This document shows, one piece after another, positions 27,940 to 38,998 of a stretch of 64,000 nucleotides of DNA; position 1 is the stretch's first letter; every line of letters starts with the position of its first letter. The stretch is from Pantoea sp. Brub (GTDB lineage: Bacteria > Pseudomonadota > Gammaproteobacteria > Enterobacterales > Enterobacteriaceae), in NCBI GenBank assembly GCA_016642085.1, contig VOQV01000004.1, positions 18,622 through 82,621 on the forward strand. Direction: 5' to 3'. Position numbers and translations under genes: made by a program. The notes beneath the pieces were generated by a model. The model saw only the letters and a program-made list of their open reading frames with translations, made no database searches and was not told the DNA's origin.

Positions 27940-29733
27940 ATGAATTTTATTAGAAGGTTTTTTATAAATTTTTTAATAGTATTTTTAATAGTAGCAGGTG
28001 TAAAAATTTGGTTTAATATTAAAGCACATCGGAATAATTCACCTATTCAAAAACAAGCATTAAAAATAGATATTCAAGGTTCAATATCTGACAATGTTTA
28101 TATAAACGATTTTTCGAAAAACAATGACAAATTATTAATTGAACATGATCTTTTTAATCATAATATAAATAATTCTCTTTTTAGTATAGTGGAAATTATT
28201 AGACAAGCAAAAATTGATAACAATATTTCAGGTATAGTGTTAGATTTAAATAATCTTACAAATATTGATCAACCTTCTATGGAATATATTGGAAAAACAT
28301 TGATTGAATTTCGTAACTCTGGTAAACCTATATATGCAATAGGTTATAATTATAATCAATTGCAATATTTTATTGCTAGTTTTTCTAATAAAATTTTTCT
28401 AGATTCTACTGGTTCAGTGGATATAAAAGGTTTTGCATTTAAGCAAATGTATTGGAAATCTTTACTTGACAAATTAAAAATTACTGTAAATATATTTAAA
28501 GCAGGTATATATAAATCTGCTGTGGAACCGCTTGTGCTTAATACAGAATCACCTATTGTGCGTCATATTAATCAGCATATAATTGATCAATCCTGGACAG
28601 ATTATCTAAAAATTATATCTAATAATCGTAATATCAATCCTGAACAAACATTTCCAAATATATCAGATGCACTTACAGAATTAAAAAGATTTCATGGTAA
28701 GGAATCTAAATATGCATTACAAAGACGGTTAGTAGATATAACTGGTTCAAAACAACAAATAGAGAACAAATTGATATCAATTTTTGGTATGGATCCTAGT
28801 ACTAATAGTTATGCTAATATCAGTGTTTATGATTATGCAAAACAATTAAGTAAATCTAATAATAATAATAATATACATAATATTGCAGTCATTATAATTA
28901 ATAATATTATTACGACTGATAAAATTAGTTTAAATCGCATTCTCAATGATATACGTAACTCTTACTTAAATCCATATATTAAAGCTGTTGTTTTATATAT
29001 AAACAGTCCAGGTGGAAGTGTATTAGCTACAGAATTAATTCATCGAGAATTAGCAAACTTACATGCAAAAAACAAACCTATTGTTGTATATATGGGTAAT
29101 CAAGCAGCTTCTGGTGGTTATTGGGTTGCTACTGCTGGTGATTATATAATAGCTAATAAAAATACAATTACAGGTTCTATTGGAGTTTTCGGTATAATAA
29201 GTACTTTTGAAAAGTCTTTAAATTATCTTGGCATTCATGAAGACGGTGTTGCCTCTTCTCCATTAGCTAATTTTAGTATAAAAAGTAAAATACCATCAGA
29301 AATAAAAAACATGGTACAAATTAAAATTAAAAATAATTATTTTAATTTTGTTAATTTAGTAGCTAAATCTCGTAAAAGATCTTTTAGATATATTAATTTA
29401 ATTGGACAAGGTCACATATGGAATGGTTTAGAAGCTAAAAAAAATGGTTTAATTGATTCTTTAGGTGATTTTGATGATGCAATAAAAAAAGCTTGTGAAT
29501 TAGCAAAAATCAAAACTCCTCATATTCTTTGGTATAAAAGTAATATAAATTTACTTAATGTATTACTAAGCAATGTAAAAGTTGATTTTAATTTAGTATT
29601 TTTAAACACTTTACAAACGTTTTTACCATCTACATTACTTGAATTTATTTTTGGTATGAAAGACCAAACCAATTTGTTTAATGATCCTAAAGATCAATAT
29701 GCTTTATGTTCTAGCTGTGTTAATGTTAAATGA
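27940..29733 (+). CDS. sppA: Signal peptide peptidase A (protease IV)
   Basis: 597 aa, INSPGGSVLATELIHREL, ASGGYWVATAGDYI, TGSIGVFGI. Confidence 0.96.
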   Translation: MNFIRRFFINFLIVFLIVAGVKIWFNIKAHRNNSPIQKQALKIDIQGSISDNVYINDFSKNNDKLLIEHDLFNHNINNSLFSIVEIIRQAKIDNNISGIVLDLNNLTNIDQPSMEYIGKTLIEFRNSGKPIYAIGYNYNQLQYFIASFSNKIFLDSTGSVDIKGFAFKQMYWKSLLDKLKITVNIFKAGIYKSAVEPLVLNTESPIVRHINQHIIDQSWTDYLKIISNNRNINPEQTFPNISDALTELKRFHGKESKYALQRRLVDITGSKQQIENKLISIFGMDPSTNSYANISVYDYAKQLSKSNNNNNIHNIAVIIINNIITTDKISLNRILNDIRNSYLNPYIKAVVLYINSPGGSVLATELIHRELANLHAKNKPIVVYMGNQAASGGYWVATAGDYIIANKNTITGSIGVFGIISTFEKSLNYLGIHEDGVASSPLANFSIKSKIPSEIKNMVQIKIKNNYFNFVNLVAKSRKRSFRYINLIGQGHIWNGLEAKKNGLIDSLGDFDDAIKKACELAKIKTPHILWYKSNINLLNVLLSNVKVDFNLVFLNTLQTFLPSTLLEFIFGMKDQTNLFNDPKDQYALCSSCVNVK

Positions 29734-29881
29734 ATATAAAATAGAGTATATGATCTAATTTTTTTTTAGATATTGCTAATATTAATTAAATAATTAATTG
29801 TTTTAAGAACTTTTTCTTGACTATTATGTTTTTTTTTGTATTGTTATAAACAATACAAATCATAGATAGATAATAGAATAT

Positions 29882-30883
29882 ATGACAATTAAAATAGGTA
29901 TAAATGGTTTTGGTCGTATAGGACGCATGATTTTTCGTGCTTCTTTGCAACGGTCTAATATACAAATTGTTGGGATTAATGATTTATTAGATATAAATTA
30001 TATTGCTTATATGTTAAAATACGACTCTACTCATGGTACTTTCAAAGGTAAAATAAGTGTTGATATTAACAAAAAAATTATTATAGTTAATAATCATATA
30101 ATACGAGTGACTTCTGAAAACAATCTTAATAATTTACACTGGGACACAATTGGAGTAGATGTAGTTATTGAATCAACAGGTATTTTTTTGACAAAAGAAC
30201 ACGCCATTAAACATATTCATGCAGGTGCAACTAAAGTTGTTTTAACTGCTCCACCAAAAGACGAAATTCCTATGTTTGTTCGTGGCGTTAATTTTGGATC
30301 TTATAATGGAGAACAAATAGTTTCTAATGCTTCTTGTACTACTAATTGTTTAGCACCATTAGCAAAAATTATTAATAACAAATTCAATATTATTGAAGGA
30401 TTGATGACTACTATTCATGCTACCACTTCTACACAAAAGACTGTAGATAGTCCATCTAATAAAGATTGGCGTGGTGGTAGAGGTGCTATTCAAAATATTA
30501 TTCCAGCTTCAACTGGAGCAGCAAAAGCAGTTGGAAAAGTTTTACCAGAATTAAATAATAAGTTAACAGGAATAGCATTTCGTGTTCCTACTGCTAATGT
30601 ATCAGTTATCGATTTAACATTAAGATTAAAATGTTCTGTTGATTATAAAGATATATGCTCTGAAATTAAATCTGCATCAGAAAAAGAAATGAAAGATATT
30701 ATCGGTTATACAGAAGAAAATGTTGTTTCTAGTGATTTTAACGGTGAGTCACTTACTTGTATATTTGATGCTAAAGCAGGAATGTCTTTGAATAAAAATT
30801 TTGTAAAATTAGTAGCTTGGTATGATAATGAAACAGGATATTCAAATAAAGTACTTGATTTAATAGAATTGATTTCGACTTAA
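29882..30883 (+). CDS. gapA: Glyceraldehyde-3-phosphate dehydrogenase A
   Basis: [32 protein letters not shown]. Confidence 0.98.
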   Translation: MTIKIGINGFGRIGRMIFRASLQRSNIQIVGINDLLDINYIAYMLKYDSTHGTFKGKISVDINKKIIIVNNHIIRVTSENNLNNLHWDTIGVDVVIESTGIFLTKEHAIKHIHAGATKVVLTAPPKDEIPMFVRGVNFGSYNGEQIVSNASCTTNCLAPLAKIINNKFNIIEGLMTTIHATTSTQKTVDSPSNKDWRGGRGAIQNIIPASTGAAKAVGKVLPELNNKLTGIAFRVPTANVSVIDLTLRLKCSVDYKDICSEIKSASEKEMKDIIGYTEENVVSSDFNGESLTCIFDAKAGMSLNKNFVKLVAWYDNETGYSNKVLDLIELIST

Positions 30884-31078
30884 TAAAAAAACTATATTGT
30901 TACAACGATCATATTTTATTAAAAACAATTATGCAAATTAATTATGAATATGTGATATATATTTATCTCTAATGAAACGGATTATTTTAAAATAGAAGCA
31001 ATCTATTTAAGATAATCTTTTTTTTAATGAGGTATTTTTATAGAGTTAATATTTATAATATGTAGGGCATACTAAAAT

Positions 31079-32557
31079 ATGATTACAGATCATAATCGAA
31101 CTATTCAAGAATTTTTTTTAGGACGATCTCCAGTTTGGTATAAATTAATAATTATTATATTTTTATTAGTGAATCCTATCATTTATTTCTTTATAGATCA
31201 ATTTTTTTCCAGTTGGATTTTAATTTTTGAATTTGTTTTTATTTTAGCAATGTCATTAAAATGTTATCCTTTATTTTCAAGTGGATTATTAATATTTGAA
31301 GCTATTTGTATGGGTATGGTTGATACAGAGCAAATTAAAGTTGAAATATATAATAATTTTGAAATAATTTTGTTATTGATTTTTATGGTTACTGGCATTT
31401 TTTTTATAAAAGAACTATTAATATTTATTTTTATTCGTTTAATTTTACATATCAATTCTAAATTAAAATTAGGATTAGTTTTATGTTTGATAACTAGCTT
31501 CCTATCAGCATTTATAGATGCTCTTACTGTTTTGACAGTAATAATAATAGTTTTTATAAGCTTATATAATATTTATAATCAAATAATACATGATGCCAAA
31601 TGTAAAAAATATATTGATAATCGAAAAATATCTTTAAATCAATTTCGTTGTTTTTTGTGTAATTTGATTATGTATGCTTGTATTGGTACTACATTAGGTG
31701 GTGTAATGACTATGGTAGGTGAACCACAGAATATAATAATTGCTCATAATGTTGGTTGGAATTTTAAGAGTTTTTTTTTACATATGTATCCAATTACTAT
31801 TCCTATTGTAATATCTGGCATATGTACTATTATTATACTGGAAAAATTTAAAATATTTGGTTATGGAATAACTATACCAAATGTTGTGTATAAACTAATA
31901 AAGATAGCGTATTACAAGAAATATGTGACAAGTAATCAGCAAAGTATACTTAAATTATTCATTCAAGGAATGATTTTAATTTGGTTAATTTTTGCAATAA
32001 TATTTCGTATCATGGATATTGGATTATTAGGATTATTTGTAATAATATTGTCAACTTCTTTATGTGGTATTGTTGATGAAAATAAAATCGGTCGTGCTTT
32101 TGGTGAGATATTACCTTTTGTTTCCTTACTAGTAATTTTTTTTGCTATTAATGCCATAATTATCAAACAAAATTTATTCTCGCCTATTATTCATTTTATT
32201 CTAAATAGTTCACAAAATAAACAATTTACTTGGTTATATATATTTAATGGTTTATTATCTTCAATAGCAGATAATGTTTTTGCTGGTTCAATGTATATTC
32301 ATGAAATAAAACATGCGTTTGAACAAAAATTGATTAATTATCATACATTTGAATCATTAGCAGTAATTACCAATATTGGTACTAATATTCCTTCTGTTGC
32401 TACACCAAATGGTCAAGCTGCTTTTTTGTTTTTATTAACTTCAAAATTAGCTCCAATGATATCTCTGTCCTACAGACGTATGGTTTGGATGGCATTGCCA
32501 TTTACTATTATATTATCACTAGTTGGATATGTATCTATTATATTTAATATAGATTGA
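31079..32557 (+). CDS. nhaB: Na+/H+ antiporter NhaB
   Basis: 492 aa polytopic; GGVMTMVGEPQNIIIA, ATPNGQAAFLFLLTSKLAPMISLSYRRMVWMALP. Confidence 0.95.
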   Translation: MITDHNRTIQEFFLGRSPVWYKLIIIIFLLVNPIIYFFIDQFFSSWILIFEFVFILAMSLKCYPLFSSGLLIFEAICMGMVDTEQIKVEIYNNFEIILLLIFMVTGIFFIKELLIFIFIRLILHINSKLKLGLVLCLITSFLSAFIDALTVLTVIIIVFISLYNIYNQIIHDAKCKKYIDNRKISLNQFRCFLCNLIMYACIGTTLGGVMTMVGEPQNIIIAHNVGWNFKSFFLHMYPITIPIVISGICTIIILEKFKIFGYGITIPNVVYKLIKIAYYKKYVTSNQQSILKLFIQGMILIWLIFAIIFRIMDIGLLGLFVIILSTSLCGIVDENKIGRAFGEILPFVSLLVIFFAINAIIIKQNLFSPIIHFILNSSQNKQFTWLYIFNGLLSSIADNVFAGSMYIHEIKHAFEQKLINYHTFESLAVITNIGTNIPSVATPNGQAAFLFLLTSKLAPMISLSYRRMVWMALPFTIILSLVGYVSIIFNID

Positions 32558-32774
32558 ATGTTTATTATTTAATAAAATATTTATTAAAACTGTATACATG
32601 TATTATTTAGTAATTAATATTTGTAATATGCTATATTGAATAGTAAAAAATACTTGAATTTTATAAAAAATTTCTTCTATCATATGTAGAATGTGGAATA
32701 TATTAAAAAATAAGTAAAATATTTTGAATATTTATTAACTATTTTTAATAAAAATTTATAGGAACTTACAATCA

Positions 32775-33476
32775 ATGTTACAATCACCTATTGAATTTAA
32801 AGCTGGTGATTTTACTTTATCCGTCATATATTTGTATCATCATGAACCTGAAATAATATGTAAAGCAATTAAGAAAAAAATCAGTCAATTTCCTCTTTTC
32901 TTTGAAAATATACCAGTAGTATTAAATATTGCAGGATTAAATAACAAAGTTAATTGGAAAAATATGCAAGAAGCTATTTTATCTACAGGAATTTACATAG
33001 TAGGAGTCATAGGGTGTAAAGATATTGTTTTAAGAGATATTATATTAAATCTTGGCATACCAATATTAACTGAGAGGAAAAAAAATGAAAATAAATGTAT
33101 TAAATCTATTTCAGATTATCCTGTAGCTTATAATAAAATGTTGTGTAATAAAACTACAGTTATTAATACGCCTGTTCGTTCTGGACAACAAATTTATTCA
33201 CGTAATTCAGATTTAATTGTGATTGCTAATGTGAATACTGGAGCTGAATTAATATCGGATGGCAATATTCATATTTATGGAGTTATGCGTGGTCGTGCAA
33301 TAGCTGGTGCTAGTGGAGATCATAGTTGTTACATATTTTGCAGCTATTTAGTAGCAGAATTAGTTTCAATTGCTGGAAAATATTGGGTTATGGATCAAAT
33401 ACCACAGAAGTTTTTTTATAAATCTACATCCCTTTATCTTAAACAAGATATTCTTACTATGCAAGAACTTAATTGA
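32775..33476 (+). CDS. minC: Septum site-determining protein MinC
   Basis: VRSGQQIYSRNSDLIVIANVNTGAELISDGNIHIYGVMRGRAIAGASGD. Confidence 0.96.
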   Translation: MLQSPIEFKAGDFTLSVIYLYHHEPEIICKAIKKKISQFPLFFENIPVVLNIAGLNNKVNWKNMQEAILSTGIYIVGVIGCKDIVLRDIILNLGIPILTERKKNENKCIKSISDYPVAYNKMLCNKTTVINTPVRSGQQIYSRNSDLIVIANVNTGAELISDGNIHIYGVMRGRAIAGASGDHSCYIFCSYLVAELVSIAGKYWVMDQIPQKFFYKSTSLYLKQDILTMQELN

Positions 33477-33512
33477 TTATTTATAATTTGTTTTTTAAGG
33501 AATTTAATATTT

Positions 33513-34322
33513 ATGGCATGTATTATTGTGATAACATCAGGTAAAGGAGGAGTTGGTAAGACTACATCAAGTGCAGCTATAGCTACTGGTTTGGCATATA
33601 GAGGAAAAAAAACAGTAGTTATTGATTTTGATATTGGATTACGTAATCTTGATTTAATAATGGGATGTGAAAGACGTGTAGTATATGATTTTATTAATGT
33701 TATTCAAGGAGATGTAAAATTAAATCAAGCATTAATTAAAGATAAACTCAATGAAAAATTGTACATTTTACCAGCTTCTCAAACACGCAATAAAGATTCA
33801 TTAACTTATAAAGGTGTAGAACAGGTACTCAACAATCTTGCTGATATGGCATTTGATTTTATCATCTGTGATTCACCAGCTGGAATTGAATTAGGTGCAT
33901 TAATAGCTATTTATTTTGCTGATGAAGCAATTATTACTACTAATCCAGAAGTTTCATCCGTAAGAGATTCTGATCGTATTATTGGCATAATATCTTCAAA
34001 ATCTAGAAAAGCAGAAAATAATCAAAAGCCAGTTAAAGAACATTTATTAATCACGAGATATAATCCAATTCGTGTTAATGCTGGTCATATGCTAAGTATG
34101 ACAGACATTTTAGATATTTTACATATTCCTTTGATAGGAGTCATTCCAGAAGATAACTTAGTATTAAATGCTTCTAATCAAGGAAAACCAATAATTTTAG
34201 ATCAATATTCTAATGCTGGGAAAGCATATGAAGATACTGTATCAAGATTACTTGGTGAAGTAGTACCCTTTCGGTTTATTGCACAAAAGAAGGGATTTTT
34301 TAAACGTTTGTTTGGCAATTAA
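33513..34322 (+). CDS. minD: Septum site-determining ATPase MinD
   Basis: TSGKGGVGKTTSSAAIATGLA deviant Walker A; C-terminal FFKRLFGN amphipathic helix. Confidence 0.98.
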   Translation: MACIIVITSGKGGVGKTTSSAAIATGLAYRGKKTVVIDFDIGLRNLDLIMGCERRVVYDFINVIQGDVKLNQALIKDKLNEKLYILPASQTRNKDSLTYKGVEQVLNNLADMAFDFIICDSPAGIELGALIAIYFADEAIITTNPEVSSVRDSDRIIGIISSKSRKAENNQKPVKEHLLITRYNPIRVNAGHMLSMTDILDILHIPLIGVIPEDNLVLNASNQGKPIILDQYSNAGKAYEDTVSRLLGEVVPFRFIAQKKGFFKRLFGN

Positions 34323-34325
34323 ATT

Positions 34326-34589
34326 ATGATAATATTTAATTTCTTTTTATCTAAAAAGAAAAATACTGCTGCTGTAGCAAAAGAGAGATTACAAATAATT
34401 ACTTCAGAAGAAAATAGACATAGTAGGATTATTCCTTATTATTTTCCACAACTTCAAAAAGATATCATAGACATAATTTGCAAATATATTAAAATTGATC
34501 CAAAACTAGTTAATATTAAATTAGATAAAAATATTGATAATATTTCTACTTTGGAATTAAATATTATACTTTCTAGAATACAAAAATAA
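34326..34589 (+). CDS. minE: Cell division topological specificity factor MinE
   Basis: 87 aa directly after minD; TAAVAKERLQIITSEENR. Confidence 0.96.
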   Translation: MIIFNFFLSKKKNTAAVAKERLQIITSEENRHSRIIPYYFPQLQKDIIDIICKYIKIDPKLVNIKLDKNIDNISTLELNIILSRIQK

Positions 34590-34655
34590 TTTGAAATTAA
34601 ATAAATTATCTTTATTTTGATACATGCAAAATATTTTTTGTTGATTTTATTGAAG

Positions 34656-35342
34656 TTAATTACATAGATATATTGGGTTAGCAGTTTCTACCTGAATTAT
34701 TTTATTTTGTTTTAATGCTCTTTGTGCAAGAGGTAACATATCTTCAGAAAAAGGTAATGATATATCACTTGCATAAAGAGATAACAAATGTCCAGTATAT
34801 AATATAGGATTTATTTTCCAACCATTTCCAGATGTTATCCAACTATTATTAGTATTTCGTTGTTTTTTTATTTGTCTCATTCTTTGAATAGCATCACAAG
34901 GTGTAAGCATACAATCATTTATTTTATTCACCCATACACCTTTCTCATTACGTTGATATTCACCCCAATAAATTTTACCTATTCGAGCATCAAGAGCTGT
35001 TAATACATGTGTTCCTTTATTTATTCTCCAAACTCCTTGTGCTAAAATTTCTAATGTAGAAATACCAACTATTTTTAATGATAATCCAAATGCTAAACTA
35101 TATGCTATACCAGTAGCTATTCGTATACCAGTAAAATTTCCTGGACCATAACTAAAAGCTAATAAATCAATCTCCATTAAATCAATCTTATTTTGTTTCA
35201 ATAAATCATTAATTAATATTAAAATTCTATTAGAATGGTTATTTTTAGTTGTTTCTTGATATGTACTGATTTTGTGCTCTTTAAGCAATGATATAGAACA
35301 TAGTTCAGTTACAGTATTTATAGCTAGTATACATATAGACAT
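34656..35342 (-). CDS. tsaB: tRNA threonylcarbamoyladenosine biosynthesis protein TsaB
   Basis: ILAINTVTELCSISLL, YGPGNFTGIRIATGIAYSLAFG. Confidence 0.94.
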   Translation of the reverse strand: MSICILAINTVTELCSISLLKEHKISTYQETTKNNHSNRILILINDLLKQNKIDLMEIDLLAFSYGPGNFTGIRIATGIAYSLAFGLSLKIVGISTLEILAQGVWRINKGTHVLTALDARIGKIYWGEYQRNEKGVWVNKINDCMLTPCDAIQRMRQIKKQRNTNNSWITSGNGWKINPILYTGHLLSLYASDISLPFSEDMLPLAQRALKQNKIIQVETANPIYLCN

Positions 35343-36027
35343 ATAATATCCGTATTATGATATATTTAACTTATTTGTATAAAAAAAGTATTTGGATCTA
35401 ATTGGGTTAATTGATATTTTTTAGCACATAAATTCAATAACATTTTATACAGGTAATAAATACCAATGTATCAATTTAATATTTTTGAAATGTTTTATTG
35501 CATAATAAATTAATAATTCAAAATTATTTATCTACAGTGACTTATTATTTTATGGATATTATTAAAAGTTTTTTAAATGTATAATTGTCCATTAAACATA
35601 CTATAAATATAACAATATTTTTCTGTTTTGTATATAAAATATTATTTAATCAGTTCATGTATTTAAAAGTCACACAATAAATATAATTTGATTATTAAAG
35701 ATAATAATCAATACAATCAATATTTTATTACATATATTTCAATATCAATGATTAGTCTTAGTTCTTTAAATTACTTTATCCAATTGTGAGATATTATAGT
35801 TGCAGCATGTTTTGTATTTAATGTTTTGATATTTCATTATTTAGTTATTAACATATAATTCATCATATTTTAAAAAAATATATTTTATATTTTTTTAATT
35901 TATAACTAATCTTAATTGAAAGGTATCTTGATATCATCGTTATAATTAATTATTATTTTTACATACATTAATCCGCATCCAATTTAATATATTGTGTTAA
36001 TTGGAGTTATTTATTTTTCAAGTTAAT

Positions 36028-36744
36028 CTAATTTTTAGTCAATATTGCATTTAAAAATCTTTGCAATATTTCTATTAAAATTAAAGAAAAGATTATTATA
36101 TATATATAATCTTTCGAAACATGAAATCCAAAACCGTCTAATATTAGTGACAATCCAGTTAATAATATAAACAATAAACATATATTTAATATTTTAGGAT
36201 TTTTGATAATAAATTTATTTAATATTTTTGAAGAAAATAATGTAATTATTATTCCAAATATAATAGCTACTATAATTATAGTTAAATTATTTATTATACT
36301 GATTGCTGTAATTATTGAATCAATTGAAAAACATATATCTAATATTACTATTTGTATAATAATGTACCAAAAATTACTATAAATTATTTTATGTGATTTT
36401 TTTATTTTCATATGATTACAATTTTTATAAATTTCAATAATAGATTTAAATAATAAAAAAAAACCTCCAATTAAAAATAATAAATTTTTACTAGAAAAAA
36501 CAAAATTGTTAATTTTAAAAAGATATTTGTTAAATGTTATTAACCAAAAAAATAACATAACTAAACATAAACGCATTATTAATGCTAATGATAATCCTAC
36601 AAAACGTGCATAATTTTGTTGTTTAGATGGCAATTTATTAATTAATATAGTTAATACAACAACATTATCTATGCTAAGTATTATTTCTAATGAAATAAGA
36701 GTGATGACTTTAATCCAAATAGATGGATTTAGAAAAATCTCCAT
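36028..36744 (-). CDS. yoaE: TerC family membrane protein, truncated YoaE (TerC domain only)
   Basis: 238 aa: LEIILSIDNVVVLTILINKLP, ILDICFSIDSIITA; divergent from manX as in E. coli, lacking CBS/CorC domains. Confidence 0.88.
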   Translation of the reverse strand: MEIFLNPSIWIKVITLISLEIILSIDNVVVLTILINKLPSKQQNYARFVGLSLALIMRLCLVMLFFWLITFNKYLFKINNFVFSSKNLLFLIGGFFLLFKSIIEIYKNCNHMKIKKSHKIIYSNFWYIIIQIVILDICFSIDSIITAISIINNLTIIIVAIIFGIIITLFSSKILNKFIIKNPKILNICLLFILLTGLSLILDGFGFHVSKDYIYIIIFSLILIEILQRFLNAILTKN

Positions 36745-37127
36745 AGTTTAATATTAAAAATATAATAAGTTAATTAAAATTGTATTTATAATCATATTAA
36801 ATATGTAAAATTAAAATAATATTAATTGATTTTTATATACATATTTAAATAATATTTAAATATTAATTTAGTATAAAAGATAATTTTAATCTATTAATTT
36901 TAAATAAATAATTTAACAAAAAACAAATTTATCTAAAATTAAAAAAAATTAATTTTTTAGAAGTTAATAATAAAGGATAATGATCACATAATTTGTTCTT
37001 TTGGTCACTAAAACCATAGATTAAAATTAATAATTTTAATTAAATTTAATTATATTATACTTTTTAAATATATATTGAGATAATACAATGATTTTTTTTT
37101 GCAATTATATGTTAAATAATATAGGAG

Positions 37128-38105
37128 ATGAAACAAGTGACTATTGCTATTATAATTGGTACTCATGGATGGGTGGCAGAACAGTTACTTAAAGCTGCAG
37201 AAATGTTAATAGGAGATCAACAAAACATTGAATTTGTAGATTTTGTTCCAGGTGAAAATACAGAAACTTTAATCGAAAAATATCAACAAAAAATTCAAAA
37301 ATTGAATACTTCAAAAGGTTTAATTTTTTTAGTTGATACTTGGGGTGGAAGTCCATTTAATGCTGCTAATCATATAGTTTCTAAAAAAGATAATTACGAT
37401 GTCATAGTTGGAATAAATATTCCAATGTTAATAGAAATATTGATGGTAAGAGAAGATAATCCTAATTTTCAAGACCTTGTATCTATTGCAATTAAAACTG
37501 GTCGTAAAGGGATAAAAGCATTAAAAACTCAATTAGATGATTTAAATAATATCTCATTATATACAAATAAACCAATATGTAAAGAAGAAATAAAACCAGG
37601 ATTATTAAATAATATGAAAATTGCTTTAGTTCGTATTGATGATCGTTTAATACATGGCCAAATTACAATGGATTGGGCAAAAAAAACAAATGTCACACGC
37701 ATAATTGTTGTAAATAATGAAGTGTCACAAGATAATGTACGTAAAATGTTATTACAACAATCTACACCACCTGGCATTATGTCTCATGTCATAAATGTAG
37801 ATAAAATGGCACGTATTTGGAATAATCCTAATTATAGTCAAGATATTGTTATGTTATTATTTACTAATCCGACTGATATATTAAATGTTATAACACAAGG
37901 AGTTAATATTCAAAGCGTTAATATAGGTGGAATGTCTTTTAAAAAGGAGAAAATAAGAGTAAGTGATGCAGTATCAGTAGACCAGCAGGATATTTTGGCA
38001 TTTAAAAAATTACATGATCTTAATATTGAATTAGAAATTAGAAAAGTGTCAAGTGATCAGAAAATAAAGATTATGGATTTAATTGATAAATTGAATATTA
38101 TATAA
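37128..38105 (+). CDS. manX: Mannose PTS IIAB component
   Basis: GTHGWVAEQLL (IIA His) and RIDDRLIHGQI (IIB His). Confidence 0.97.
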   Translation: MKQVTIAIIIGTHGWVAEQLLKAAEMLIGDQQNIEFVDFVPGENTETLIEKYQQKIQKLNTSKGLIFLVDTWGGSPFNAANHIVSKKDNYDVIVGINIPMLIEILMVREDNPNFQDLVSIAIKTGRKGIKALKTQLDDLNNISLYTNKPICKEEIKPGLLNNMKIALVRIDDRLIHGQITMDWAKKTNVTRIIVVNNEVSQDNVRKMLLQQSTPPGIMSHVINVDKMARIWNNPNYSQDIVMLLFTNPTDILNVITQGVNIQSVNIGGMSFKKEKIRVSDAVSVDQQDILAFKKLHDLNIELEIRKVSSDQKIKIMDLIDKLNII

Positions 38106-38174
38106 TATTCAATCTTATTCATTTTTATATGATTATAACAAGGTTATTTTTATTGATTTTGATGAGACAAAAAT

Positions 38175-38975
38175 ATGGATATGACTATCTTACAAATTAT
38201 ATTGATATTTATAATTGCTTGTATTTCTGGCATGGGTTCAGTTTTAGATGAATTTCAATTTCATCGTCCACTAGTTGCTTGTACATTAGTTGGAGCAATA
38301 CTAGGAAATATTAAATCAGGTATTGTTATAGGTGGAACATTAGAAATGATTGCTCTTGGATGGATGAATATCGGTGCAGCTCTTGCTCCTGATGCTGCTC
38401 TTGCATCAATGATTTCTACCATTTTAGTGATCGCCGGTGGACAAAGTCAAGGTGCTGGTATTGCGTTAGCTATCCCACTTGCTGCGGCAGGACAAGTTCT
38501 TACTATTATAGTACGTACTATTACTGTTGCTTTTCAACATGCTGCTGATAGAGCTGCAGAAAAAGGTAATTTAAAAGCCATTTCATTTATTCATATTGTA
38601 GCATTGTTATTGCAAGCAATGCGTGTTGCTATACCAGTATTAATTATTGCTGTGTCAGTGAATGTTAGTATTGTTCGTGATTTTTTTAATATCATTCCAC
38701 CAGTAGTTACTCATGGTTTAGATATAGCTGGAGGGATAATAGTAGTGGTCGGCTATGCTATGGTTATTAATATGATGCGTGCAAATTATTTAATGCCTTT
38801 TTTCTATTTAGGTTTCGTTACAGCTGCATTTACTAATTTTAATTTAGTAGCATTTGGTATAATTGGAGCAATAATGTCTTTAATTTATATGCAACTTCAT
38901 CCAAAATATAATCAGTCAGTAAATGTGTCTAAACATAATAAATTAAATAATGAATTTGATAATGAACTTGATTAA
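38175..38975 (+). CDS. manY: Mannose PTS IIC component
   Basis: CISGMGSVLDEFQFHRPLVACTLVG; between manX and manZ. Confidence 0.97.
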   Translation: MDMTILQIILIFIIACISGMGSVLDEFQFHRPLVACTLVGAILGNIKSGIVIGGTLEMIALGWMNIGAALAPDAALASMISTILVIAGGQSQGAGIALAIPLAAAGQVLTIIVRTITVAFQHAADRAAEKGNLKAISFIHIVALLLQAMRVAIPVLIIAVSVNVSIVRDFFNIIPPVVTHGLDIAGGIIVVVGYAMVINMMRANYLMPFFYLGFVTAAFTNFNLVAFGIIGAIMSLIYMQLHPKYNQSVNVSKHNKLNNEFDNELD

Positions 38976-38998
38976 ATAATTATATGAGAATTCAAATC

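Noticed and set aside
35379-35490. Short minus-strand frame YIGIYYLYKMLLNLCAKKYQLTQLDPNTFFIQIS* upstream of tsaB
   Set aside because: Looks mildly coding-like but is only about 34 codons and I could not match it to a family; may be chance in AT-rich DNA
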